NCBI GenBank assembly: GCA_015232395.1
Contig: JADFZT010000046.1
Coordinates: 1-37,535 of the forward strand
Source of the DNA: Magnetococcales bacterium
Lineage (GTDB): Bacteria > Pseudomonadota > Magnetococcia > Magnetococcales > JADFZT01
Reading direction: 5' to 3'
Length of the DNA stretch: 37,535 nt
In this document: positions 25,067 to 32,165 of the stretch, piece after piece
Layout: each line of letters opens with the position of its first letter
How positions within the stretch are numbered: position 1 is the first letter of the stretch
Made by a program: the position numbers and the translations under genes
The notes under the pieces: generated by a model
Databases searched by the model: none
The model's input: the letters and a program-made list of their open reading frames with translations, nothing else
What the model was told of the DNA's origin: nothing

Positions 25067-25080
25067 TTGATCATTATCAA
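25067..25080 (+). promoter_or_regulatory. Perfect FNR/ANR-type box upstream of the ParA-like gene
   Basis: TTGAT-CATT-ATCAA matches the FNR consensus TTGAT-N4-ATCAA at every fixed position. A TAGGAT hexamer (25106-25111) could serve as -10 with the box near -44, close to class II activator spacing. Alternatively the box itself overlaps a TTGATC -35 with TACTAA 17 bases on, which would suggest repression. Oxygen-responsive control of the following genes is inferred. Confidence 0.6.
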
Positions 25081-25172
25081 AAAATGGCGTACTAATTTAT
25101 AGGTTTAGGATCCAGGGTAGTTGAGTGCGTTCAGGATCCGAACAGAGGGAATCCAACTTTCCCGGGAAACTT

Positions 25173-25820
25173 ATGGTCACCGTTATCGGAAATCTGAAAG
25201 GCGGCTGCGGTAAAAGCACCATCAGCTTCAATCTGGCCATCTGGCTGGCCATGGCGGAGGTGGATGTCATTACCTTCGACCTGGACCCCCAGGCGACCCT
25301 GAGCGATGCCGCCGAAGTACGCAAAGAGATGGGTGTGAAACCCGAGGTTCGGGTCTTCAGACCTGAAAGCGATCCGGACAAGGTGTTCAAGGAGCATCCG
25401 GGCGAAGTGCTTGTGGATGTGGGCGCTTCCAACCTGTGGGCCATGCGCCAGGCGATCTCCATGGCGGGCCGGGTGTTGGTGCCTGTACCTCCGAGTCAGG
25501 CGGATGTCTGGTCCACAGCACGGTTTCGAGATATGATCCTCGAAACAGTCGGCAGCAAGCCGCTGCCCGAAATCCTGCTTTTTGTGAATCGTGCCGATAC
25601 CCACCCCGGATTGAAGGAATCGGACGAAACGGAAGAGGCGCTGACATCACTACACCACGTGAAGGTGCTCAAAACCCGGATTCGGCAGCGCACCGCCTAC
25701 AGGCGTTCCTTTAGCGAGGGACGGAGTGTTTTTGAAATTTCCAAACGCTCCAAAGCGACCCAGGAGTTTCTGCAACTGGCCGCCAAGCTCTATCCCGATT
25801 TAGCTTCGGGAAAGAAGTGA
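25173..25820 (+). CDS. ParA/MinD-family ATPase
   Basis: A 215-residue protein beginning at the ATG that directly starts the Walker fold (TTG 16 codons upstream is possible). It has the deviant Walker A NLKGGCGKST with its signature Lys, switch I-like DLDPQATLSDA, and the VLVDVGAS Walker B region. The C-terminus is short, without an N-terminal HTH, so it belongs with the small ParA proteins that position plasmids, carboxysomes, chemoreceptor arrays and similar cargo rather than with chromosomal ParA. No parB and no origin features are nearby. The partner is probably the membrane coiled-coil gene 77 bases downstream. FNR-type control upstream suggests a role tied to oxygen level. Confidence 0.9.
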   Translation: MVTVIGNLKGGCGKSTISFNLAIWLAMAEVDVITFDLDPQATLSDAAEVRKEMGVKPEVRVFRPESDPDKVFKEHPGEVLVDVGASNLWAMRQAISMAGRVLVPVPPSQADVWSTARFRDMILETVGSKPLPEILLFVNRADTHPGLKESDETEEALTSLHHVKVLKTRIRQRTAYRRSFSEGRSVFEISKRSKATQEFLQLAAKLYPDLASGKK

Positions 25821-25897
25821 TGAAGCAGGTGATTCCCACGAAAAATATGGGAAAACAGTGATGAAGCAGGCGACTCCCAGCAAAAAGGGTATACCCC
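25816..25897 (+). repeat. Tandem 41-bp duplication with two tiny overlapping ORFs
   Basis: AGTGATGAAGCAGG starts two consecutive 41-base units (25816 and 25857) in the gap between the ParA-like and coiled-coil genes. Each unit contains an ATG that overlaps a preceding TGA (GTGATGA). The first tiny ORF (25820-25861) reads MKQVIPTKNMGKQ. The second (25861-25908) reads MKQATPSKKGIPHVG and runs into the next gene. They may simply be a duplication, or they may carry terminating and restarting ribosomes across the gap. Confidence 0.7.
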
Positions 25898-26566
25898 ATG
25901 TCGGATAATTATCATAACGTCAATCACTCCCACGAGGATATGCAAGGCGGCTTCGGCAGCCATGCGGACTGCAACAACTGCTTTTCCTCCATCCTCGGGG
26001 ACTTCACCCAAAGCTTCGATAAAAGCGCCAAGCGTTGGGAACTGATCGTCTATCCATCCCTTTTTGCTTTTATTATCCTGGCGATGTATGGCTTTTTCCT
26101 CATCTATAGTCTCACCCAGGATATTCGCACCATGGCGGTCTCCATCGACCCCAAAATGGGCCGCAACATGGGTAGCCTCTCCCTCTCCATCAAGGATCTT
26201 TCAGATAATGTGGAGCTGATGAGCACCCATCTGGAATATATCAGCGACAACATGGAAACCATGTCCGTGGATATGCAGACCATGTCTGAAAGTATCACCC
26301 ACATGACCGAAAATGTGGGAACCATGGACAGCAATATTTCCACCATGACCGGCGTGATGCAGTCTGTCTCGGTCAACATGGACTCCATCAACGGCACCAT
26401 GACCGAAATGAACACCGAACTCTCCTCCATGGGCCCCATCACCACCAATCTCACGTCTATGAATCAAGCCATCCAACACATGACCGCCTCCATGGGCCGC
26501 ATGGGTTACGATGTCAATCATGCCGCACGCCCCATGAGCTTCATCAACCGCTTCATGCCCTGGTAG
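25898..26566 (+). CDS. Single-pass membrane protein with Met-rich periplasmic coiled coil
   Basis: A 222-residue protein of unknown family. Residues 1-46 are His/Asn/Asp-rich and end in basic residues (DKSAKRW); a single membrane helix follows (LIVYPSLFAFIILAMYGFFLIY, about 48-70). The basic side before the helix predicts N-in, C-out. From about 75 to 205 there is a long heptad-like coiled coil with Met at core positions (DNMETMSVDMQTMSESITHM and similar). A short tail ends FINRFMPW. AAGGGTATACCCC precedes the ATG. The adjacent ParA-like gene suggests the cytoplasmic tail is the ATPase partner, with the periplasmic rod linking to an external cargo. This is inference; it could also be an unrelated structural protein. 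Confidence 0.85.
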   Translation: MSDNYHNVNHSHEDMQGGFGSHADCNNCFSSILGDFTQSFDKSAKRWELIVYPSLFAFIILAMYGFFLIYSLTQDIRTMAVSIDPKMGRNMGSLSLSIKDLSDNVELMSTHLEYISDNMETMSVDMQTMSESITHMTENVGTMDSNISTMTGVMQSVSVNMDSINGTMTEMNTELSSMGPITTNLTSMNQAIQHMTASMGRMGYDVNHAARPMSFINRFMPW

Positions 26567-26733
26567 CGGCCTAAAAACTCCCGTCGGACCCTCTATTAAA
26601 GGCTGATTCTCGTCGGCGACGGGGAGTTGTTTCCTTGCTGCTCCTTGCACAGAGAAGCATGGTTGATACCTGTCCTTGTTGCCATCATTATTTATTAAAC
26701 GGTTGCTACATGTTGTGCAATGACGGAAAGGGA

Positions 26734-26765
26734 GTGGTGGGCACACAAAGCGTGCCCACCCTACC
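26734..26765. repeat. Dispersed-type palindromic repeat
   Basis: GTGGGCAC-ACAAAGC-GTGCCCAC, followed by CCTACC. This resembles the short GGTGGGCAC/GTGCCCACC palindromes scattered through many proteobacterial intergenic regions. Only one copy is seen here. Confidence 0.5.
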
Positions 26766-27030
26766 GACTCAGGATAGCCTGTAATACCACACCCACCCCC
26801 ACCATCCCTTCACAAAGAATGGTCGTCGTTGGCCGTGCCATGCTTCTGAACCTTTTCCATATACCACCAACTTTTATATATATTTCAATATGATGCAGAA
26901 ACACACATTAAACAGAACAAAACAAAAACTGCTGCCACACCCCCAAACAACGTTGATATTGTGGATTTTTTTCGCCTAAAGGAGTTTTACCTTTTCATAC
27001 GTCTTCATACGTCCTGAATTTGACTCTCTA

Positions 27031-27046
27031 ATCACTATCAAGTGAT
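27031..27046 (+). promoter_or_regulatory. Possible operator palindrome
   Basis: ATCACT-ATCA-AGTGAT is a perfect dyad 65 bases before the start of the small membrane protein gene. The arrangement fits a dimeric regulator site, but the regulator is unknown. Confidence 0.35.
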
Positions 27047-27110
27047 CATCATCTGCATCAAAGAATGGTGCTGTGTGATCGGAAAAAAAAATGGTGTGAC
27101 GGAGAAAACG

Positions 27111-27368
27111 ATGGACATCCTACCCCTGATCAAATTCCTTCTTGAAAAAAAGTCTCCTCTACCCATGGCGGTCCTTGGGTTAATCGCCTTGGGTATTCAT
27201 GCCGCAAGCCCTATGGCAACCACCAATAGTGAGCTGTTTTTCCTTCTGATTATCATCCTGATTGGGGCAGGTATATGGATTCTTGAAAAATTTTCCGGCC
27301 TTAAACGTGACCAACCGGCGACCTCGCACACTATGTCGGAGGAAGAGCAGAACGGATCATCGTCATAG
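27111..27368 (+). CDS. Small two-helix membrane protein
   Basis: An 85-residue protein starting at an ATG with GACGGAG nearby. The in-frame upstream extension to 27042 is AT-rich and not protein-like. Two hydrophobic segments are visible (SPLPMAVLGLIALGIHAA and ELFFLLIIILIGAGIWIL) with a short Lys/Asp-rich end (EKFSGLKRDQ) and an acidic Ser-rich tail. No family is recognised. It ends 27 bases from the convergent PstS-like gene. Function unknown. Confidence 0.6.
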   Translation: MDILPLIKFLLEKKSPLPMAVLGLIALGIHAASPMATTNSELFFLLIIILIGAGIWILEKFSGLKRDQPATSHTMSEEEQNGSSS

Positions 27369-27395
27369 ATGAAAAAGAGGAGACTCAACCAAAAC

Positions 27396-28289
27396 TCAGG
27401 GGTTAATGGTCACGTAGCCTTCCGCTTTCAGTCTGGCCTGCCCTTCTGTACCGACGACCCACATCAAAAAACTTTTGAGCACCCCTTCAGGCTCTCCCAA
27501 CGTATACATGTAGAGGGGTCTTGCCAGGGGATAGGTTTTGTTGCGGATGGATTGGGCTGTAGGTGGAATGCAGGGACCTTGGTCGGTGGCCAGGCAGAGA
27601 GTTTTCAGTTGATCGCCTGTAACATAAGCCATGCCGCTATAGCCAATGGCGCAAGGAGTGGAGCTCACCTCTTTGATGACAGCGCTGGCACTGCCTACCG
27701 TATAGCGCTCTGGATGGAAGTGGCGACGCTTGCCCAGGATCGAATGTTTGAAAAAGCTGTAGGTTCCGGAATTGTTTTTACGGCTGATGCGCTTGATCTC
27801 CTGCCCCTGGCACCCAGGCACCGATACCTCCAAATCCGCCCAACTAGTGAAGCTGCCTTTTTTATCAAAAATTTCTCTCAATTGAGAGACACTGATGCCA
27901 TTCAATGGGTTGTTTTTGTGAACAACAATGCCAACGGCATCAAGCCCCACCACAAGCCCCATGGGGGGTTTGCGGGAACGTTTTCGAACCAGCCGGGCCT
28001 CTTTTGGCTTCATGGGACGGCTGGAGTTGGCAATCTCCACATGACCGTTGATGAGGGCGGCAATGCCGTTGCCGGAACCACCACCATACACCTCCAGAAG
28101 CACGCTGGAATCAACCTCGCCAAACCCTTCAGCCCAGGCCCGCACCGCCTTGATCATGGTGTCTGAGCCCTTGTTGCGCAGCACCTGCACATTGGGGTCG
28201 GAAAAAGCATGGGCACTGGGGCTCTGAAAAACCAACACCCCAACCAGGCCGGAAAAAAGCAGGGATCGCCACCCCGTCAAGGCCCTCAT
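27396..28289 (-). CDS. PstS-like phosphate/anion-binding periplasmic protein
   Basis: A 297-residue exported substrate-binding protein (signal peptide ending SAHA-FSD, no lipobox). Ligand-loop motifs of the PstS group are present: NKGSDTMIKAV, GGGSGNGIAALINGHVEIANSSRPM, and RKNNSGTYSFFKHSIL. IGYSGMAYVTGD is the usual C-terminal-lobe strand. Phosphate is the likely ligand, though related PstS-fold proteins bind other oxyanions or act as sensors. There is no pstCAB nearby. Its ATG overlaps the stop of the upstream ATPase gene by four bases, an unusual operon partner. Two non-paired cysteines (VPGCQGQE, SSTPCAIGY) are present, plus CLATDQGPC. Confidence 0.85.
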   Translation of the reverse strand: MRALTGWRSLLFSGLVGVLVFQSPSAHAFSDPNVQVLRNKGSDTMIKAVRAWAEGFGEVDSSVLLEVYGGGSGNGIAALINGHVEIANSSRPMKPKEARLVRKRSRKPPMGLVVGLDAVGIVVHKNNPLNGISVSQLREIFDKKGSFTSWADLEVSVPGCQGQEIKRISRKNNSGTYSFFKHSILGKRRHFHPERYTVGSASAVIKEVSSTPCAIGYSGMAYVTGDQLKTLCLATDQGPCIPPTAQSIRNKTYPLARPLYMYTLGEPEGVLKSFLMWVVGTEGQARLKAEGYVTINP

Positions 28290-30541
28290 CCTGCCACCAC
28301 CAGACTCTCATCTTCCAGATCACAGGCGATTACCCGGGCAAAAGCCCCGTCGGTTTCGCTGGTAAACTCCTGGGAAACGATCCAAATCTGGGTGAGTTGA
28401 TCGCTGATTCCCGGCAAAGCCTCCACCGCCTGCCGGAAGCGTTGCCGATCAAAAAAGGCAAAGGGCTCATCCAAAATCATAAACTGCTGCCCCTCAATGG
28501 AGCGGGCTACCAACGCCTGGGCCAGGGCCATACGCACCGCCAACATCAGCTGCAAACGCGCTCCCGTCGAGACCTCTTCCAGGTGTACAAAGTCATCCTT
28601 GCGGGTGGAAAAGGCCTGTACCCGCATGGAATCATCGATGCGCAGATGCTGGTAGCGGTTGCCGGTAAAGAGAGGGGCTGACTTGGAGATAAAACGCCTG
28701 AGTTCCTGATTGAAGGTTTCCGACATGCCCAGGCAGGTTTCGGCCAAGAGGTGGCGGGCCAGATTTCGCACTTCAATGTCATGTTTGTTTTGGGCGATAA
28801 TCTCTTCCAGGGCTTGAATACGCTCCCGCAAAGAGCGGTCTTCAGCTCGTCTGGCCTCTTCGTTGGCGATCTCCCGGTCCAGCTCGGCAATCCTGCTGCG
28901 AATCTCCTTGAGAAGCCCTTCCCGTGACGCCACCCCTGCAGCCAGCTCTTTACGGCAGGTTTCGTTTTGGCCGTCAAAGGTGCCCCGAAGCAGTCCGAGC
29001 TTGGCTCGAAACTGCCCTCTTCCCTCGGGATTTACCAGAGGGCGGCCATCGGTCTCGGACCATTGCTGAAGGTCGTTGGCCCAGGGGCTGTTTTCCAGCT
29101 TGGCGAGAAGGGCCACCCGTTTTTGCAGGGGTTGGGTGCTGGCGGCATCAATCACCCGCACCTTGTTTTCGTTCTCCTGAGTCTGCTCTTCGATCACCGC
29201 CAGAGCGGCTTCGCTCTTGGCAATCCGGCCCCGAAATTTAAACACCTTGAGCAGACTCATGATCGTGAACAGACCGAGTCCCCCACCCGCCACCATCAGC
29301 AGGAGGCCGGGGGCCATGGCTGGCAAAACAGTTTGCAACGATTGGGAGAGAAGCTGTGAAAGGCTGAAGTCGGGCATAAATTGCAGCAATCCCCAACCGC
29401 TCCAGGCGATCAGCGCCAGTACCAAAAATAATTTGGTCGCCAGGGCACTGCGCCCACGGCTTTTTTGGCTGGCCTTTATTTCAGCCTCCAGGGGGGCCAC
29501 TTCAGCAGCCCGAGGCAGACCGTCCCGCTCCTCGGAGAGCCCCTCCTCCCCCTCTTCCCCCAACCACCACCCCAGCCACTCCCGGGTGGTCTGCACCTGC
29601 TCCAGCAGGTTTTCTCCCGATTCGACGCGCGCCTCCACCCCCCCAAGCCAGCTATCCAGCTCCCCGCCGATGGTCACCGGCAACTCAGCCGGGCCACTCT
29701 CAATCACCGACAGCAGGGCCCCTTTTTTGGCTTTGAGGTCATTGATCTGGCCCCGCCACTGGTCGAGGGTGGTCTCCTCGCCACAAGCGGCCAACCCCAG
29801 AAGCGAGCCACTCACCCCGTTACCGGCATTTCGCAATCCCACGGAGAAGGTTTCCAGATTGTCGATCTGGGAGATCTGCTCCGACTCGTCGGCTTTTTCC
29901 CGGGCGTTGCGGGCTTGGAGTTCAGCCAATGCCTCCTCTTGAACGTTGAGCACCCCCAACCGATCCTGACAGGTTTTGCGCTCCCCTTGGGCGGTGGCGA
30001 TATTTTCCTCAGCGGTGGTGATCTCTCCCGCCAGATCATCCGCCAGATTTTCCAGCACATCCACCCCGGCCAAGGCCTTGATGGTCTCTTCCCGGATGGG
30101 CTGCACCCCCCCCGGCCTTTGAGCCAGATAGAAGGTATCCACATAACCGTTAAAATCGGTCCCTCCCAGCCGAACCATCGCCTCGGCTACCCCATCGACC
30201 CCCTGGGCCAGGGACTCTTCCGACCCCATGGGATGCAGTGTGGCCTCATGCTCCCCATCGGCGGAGAGATGGCGGATAACGGAATAGTCCTGGCCGTCCC
30301 GACCGACAAAATCGACCTGTACCCGACCCCGATGGGCATCCCATTTGACCGCCTTTTGCAGATGTTCGGCCTCCAGCACGAAGGTGCGTCCGAAGAGCGC
30401 CAGGCAGATGCTTTCCACCACAGCGGATTTTCCGGATTCGTTGGCACCCTTGATGGCGATGCCACCGGTTTCAGGCAGGTTGGTGAGTTCCAGGCGGGTA
30501 AATTTGAGGATATTTTCGGCAAAAACGTTGCGAATAATCAC
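28286..30541 (-). CDS. YhaN/SbcC-like SMC-type ATPase with internal membrane hairpin
   Basis: A 751-residue split-head ATPase. The N-terminal head has Walker A KGANESGKSAVVES, and FYLAQRPGG as the Q-loop region. The C-terminal head has the signature LEEVSTGARLQL, Walker B FMILDEPFAFFD and a D/H-loop region IWIVSQEFTSE. Between them are coiled-coil arms (about 175-330 and 430-600) interrupted by two hydrophobic helices (about 367-387 and 404-433), as in YhaN-type proteins, which predicts anchoring at the inner membrane. YhaN relatives usually pair with a YhaO/SbcD phosphoesterase, which is absent here. The start is GTG, overlapping the stop of the 69-aa gene (GTGA); the stop overlaps the PstS-like ATG (ATGA). 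DNA-end processing or envelope stress roles are possible. Confidence 0.88.
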   Translation of the reverse strand: MIIRNVFAENILKFTRLELTNLPETGGIAIKGANESGKSAVVESICLALFGRTFVLEAEHLQKAVKWDAHRGRVQVDFVGRDGQDYSVIRHLSADGEHEATLHPMGSEESLAQGVDGVAEAMVRLGGTDFNGYVDTFYLAQRPGGVQPIREETIKALAGVDVLENLADDLAGEITTAEENIATAQGERKTCQDRLGVLNVQEEALAELQARNAREKADESEQISQIDNLETFSVGLRNAGNGVSGSLLGLAACGEETTLDQWRGQINDLKAKKGALLSVIESGPAELPVTIGGELDSWLGGVEARVESGENLLEQVQTTREWLGWWLGEEGEEGLSEERDGLPRAAEVAPLEAEIKASQKSRGRSALATKLFLVLALIAWSGWGLLQFMPDFSLSQLLSQSLQTVLPAMAPGLLLMVAGGGLGLFTIMSLLKVFKFRGRIAKSEAALAVIEEQTQENENKVRVIDAASTQPLQKRVALLAKLENSPWANDLQQWSETDGRPLVNPEGRGQFRAKLGLLRGTFDGQNETCRKELAAGVASREGLLKEIRSRIAELDREIANEEARRAEDRSLRERIQALEEIIAQNKHDIEVRNLARHLLAETCLGMSETFNQELRRFISKSAPLFTGNRYQHLRIDDSMRVQAFSTRKDDFVHLEEVSTGARLQLMLAVRMALAQALVARSIEGQQFMILDEPFAFFDRQRFRQAVEALPGISDQLTQIWIVSQEFTSETDGAFARVIACDLEDESLVVAG

Positions 30542-30747
30542 GAGCCCGACCCTCCAGCAGCGGTTTTTCCACTCTGTGACAGCCGCCCCTCCACAAACGC
30601 CAGCACTTCATCGTGCAACGCGCTGTCAAAGGTGGGGTCGAGTTCCTTCAGCCGCTTGACCTCCTTGGCACACAGGGATTGGAAGGCCGTCTTGGGATCT
30701 TCCACCTGAAATCGTTCAACACCTTCCGCAATATTGGCTGTCGTCAT
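30538..30747 (-). CDS. Small protein coupled to the SMC-like ATPase
   Basis: A 69-residue cytosolic protein starting at the ATG at 30747 (a longer in-frame start exists at 30840). It is largely helical (IAEGVERFQVEDPKTAFQSL, EVKRLKELDPTFDSALHDEV, LAFVEGRLSQ) with a Gly/Ser tail. No family is recognised. The GTGA overlap with the SMC-like gene implies translation in a fixed ratio, so it may be a partner subunit. Between it and the next upstream gene lie about 230 bases with no gene. Confidence 0.65.
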   Translation of the reverse strand: MTTANIAEGVERFQVEDPKTAFQSLCAKEVKRLKELDPTFDSALHDEVLAFVEGRLSQSGKTAAGGSGS

Positions 30748-30976
30748 CGCGCTCACCCTATCCTCAAAGTCTGCTTGATTCTCCAGCCACCCCCCCCCGG
30801 AAGGCCTTGCCCTTGCCACATCCCCTACTTTATATAGCATTTTGCCCTTTACCGATCAATCTCGGTGAAGCCCTTATAAAAAAATTCACCCTCTCCACCA
30901 ATCCCGGCAGCACCCCCTGTTTTTTCCAACGTTACCCCCACCAAACCGCTGTCACCCAACCGGACACCCCTCAAAC

Positions 30977-32125
30977 CTACACCACCCTGACCGGTGCAAA
31001 GCCATTGCCGGGCTCACGAAAATTGGTCACCTGCCCCTGATAGAGACGGGCGGCAACCCCCAAAACCTGGTTGCGATAGACATAAAGACGCAGGTCGGTT
31101 TTCATCTCCCGCCCACTCTCCGGACATGGCGTCAACGAGGGGGGCACCAACCGCTGCACCAGGGTCTCTTCCGGGGGCAGGGTTTTATAACGTTTTCGCG
31201 TCATTTTGCCCCCCAGCAGCACCCCTCTGCTACCGTGGGAGGTGACTGGTTTCAACACCCATTGACGGCGCTCGGCCCAAAGCTGATCGGGTTCAAAATC
31301 AGCCAGCAGCCGGCTTTCAGGCACCACTTCGGTCAACTCGGCGATCACCTTGTCAGCCACCCCCAGGGATTTGAGCTGCCCGGCATCGGACCAGATAATC
31401 AAACGGCGTTTATCCCCCAACAGCCCATAGGCCCTGGGGTTGGGGCTCAAGCAGACTTTTCGGGCCAGATAGGCCTCACGCAGCCCGGCCAGCTCCGGGG
31501 TTTCCAGATAAAAATCACAGTGGCGGTTATAGACCATATCCACTCGATTATCCCGATGCCATACCCCTTCAGCCCCCATTTTCAAGCGGCTGGGATCCAC
31601 CACCACCGAGCGCACCCCGTCGTGCCAGAAAAGCCCCTTCAACGCCTCCATCTCCCCATAAAGAAACTGCTTTTCAGGGGCATCATCCATAATGGCCACC
31701 ATTCGGGGCAGAGGCTCACGCCCCTGACTGAAGAGATTCATCTCCTCTTCAAAAGAGCTGAGCATCCGCCGCTGATGACGGGATTGGGCCTGAAAATGGT
31801 GGGCGGAAAAATGGGGGCCTGCCGGAAATCCGGGAAAATGGGCCCGATAGGCAAACAGGCCACCACCGGCATTGGTATTGACCTCGATCAGGCGGGGGCC
31901 ATCATCGGTGAGGTGAAAATCATAGCCCATCATCACCGCGTCGTGGCCGGGGTCAAACCGGGCCACCTCAGGCAAGGAGGCATCCACCAGCTGTCGATAG
32001 CTCTTTAGCCCCTGAACGTGAAAAATATGGCGCACACAACGCACCATCGCCCCCAGCTGATGCCGGGGAAGCAGGACGCCACAAGGGGCCAGGCCCCGAC
32101 GATCCTCAGAAATGGATTCCGTCAT
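30977..32125 (-). CDS. ATP-grasp-like protein of unknown substrate
   Basis: A 382-residue cytosolic protein that resembles the circularly permuted or glutathionylspermidine-synthase-like ATP-grasp group. Signs are YDFHLTDDGPRLIEVNTNAGGG with an acidic metal/ATP site, VDMVYNRHCDFYLE, LLGDKRRLI, and RQWVLKPVTSHGSRGVLLGGK as the nucleotide-binding Lys/Gly-rich loop, followed by an LVQRLVPP strand. Such enzymes join a carboxylate to an amine using ATP. The substrate is not evident. AAAGGTGACTCCCC precedes the ATG. It lies 40 bases after the HcaT-like transporter and probably shares its transcript. This is a conserved-type hypothetical protein, with moderate confidence in the fold. Confidence 0.7.
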   Translation of the reverse strand: MTESISEDRRGLAPCGVLLPRHQLGAMVRCVRHIFHVQGLKSYRQLVDASLPEVARFDPGHDAVMMGYDFHLTDDGPRLIEVNTNAGGGLFAYRAHFPGFPAGPHFSAHHFQAQSRHQRRMLSSFEEEMNLFSQGREPLPRMVAIMDDAPEKQFLYGEMEALKGLFWHDGVRSVVVDPSRLKMGAEGVWHRDNRVDMVYNRHCDFYLETPELAGLREAYLARKVCLSPNPRAYGLLGDKRRLIIWSDAGQLKSLGVADKVIAELTEVVPESRLLADFEPDQLWAERRQWVLKPVTSHGSRGVLLGGKMTRKRYKTLPPEETLVQRLVPPSLTPCPESGREMKTDLRLYVYRNQVLGVAARLYQGQVTNFREPGNGFAPVRVV

Positions 32126-32165
32126 GGGGAGTCACCTTTGGAATGGATATCCGAAAAAGAACAGA

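Larger units (their letters stand above)
26567..27110. other. AT-rich gene-free interval with palindromes
   Basis: About 540 bases without a supported gene. It contains the GTGGGCAC palindrome (26737-26759), two head-to-tail CATACGTC copies near 27000, and a perfect ATCACT-N4-AGTGAT palindrome (27031-27046). The middle (26860-26960) is AT-rich and could hold a promoter or small RNA, but no defined RNA structure is recognised. Confidence 0.5.

Noticed and set aside
27369-28166. Plus-strand frame opposite the PstS-like gene
   Set aside because: Antisense of a clear family member; no motifs.
27396-28289. A complete phosphate transport operon
   Set aside because: No pstC, pstA, pstB or phoU genes flank the binding protein.
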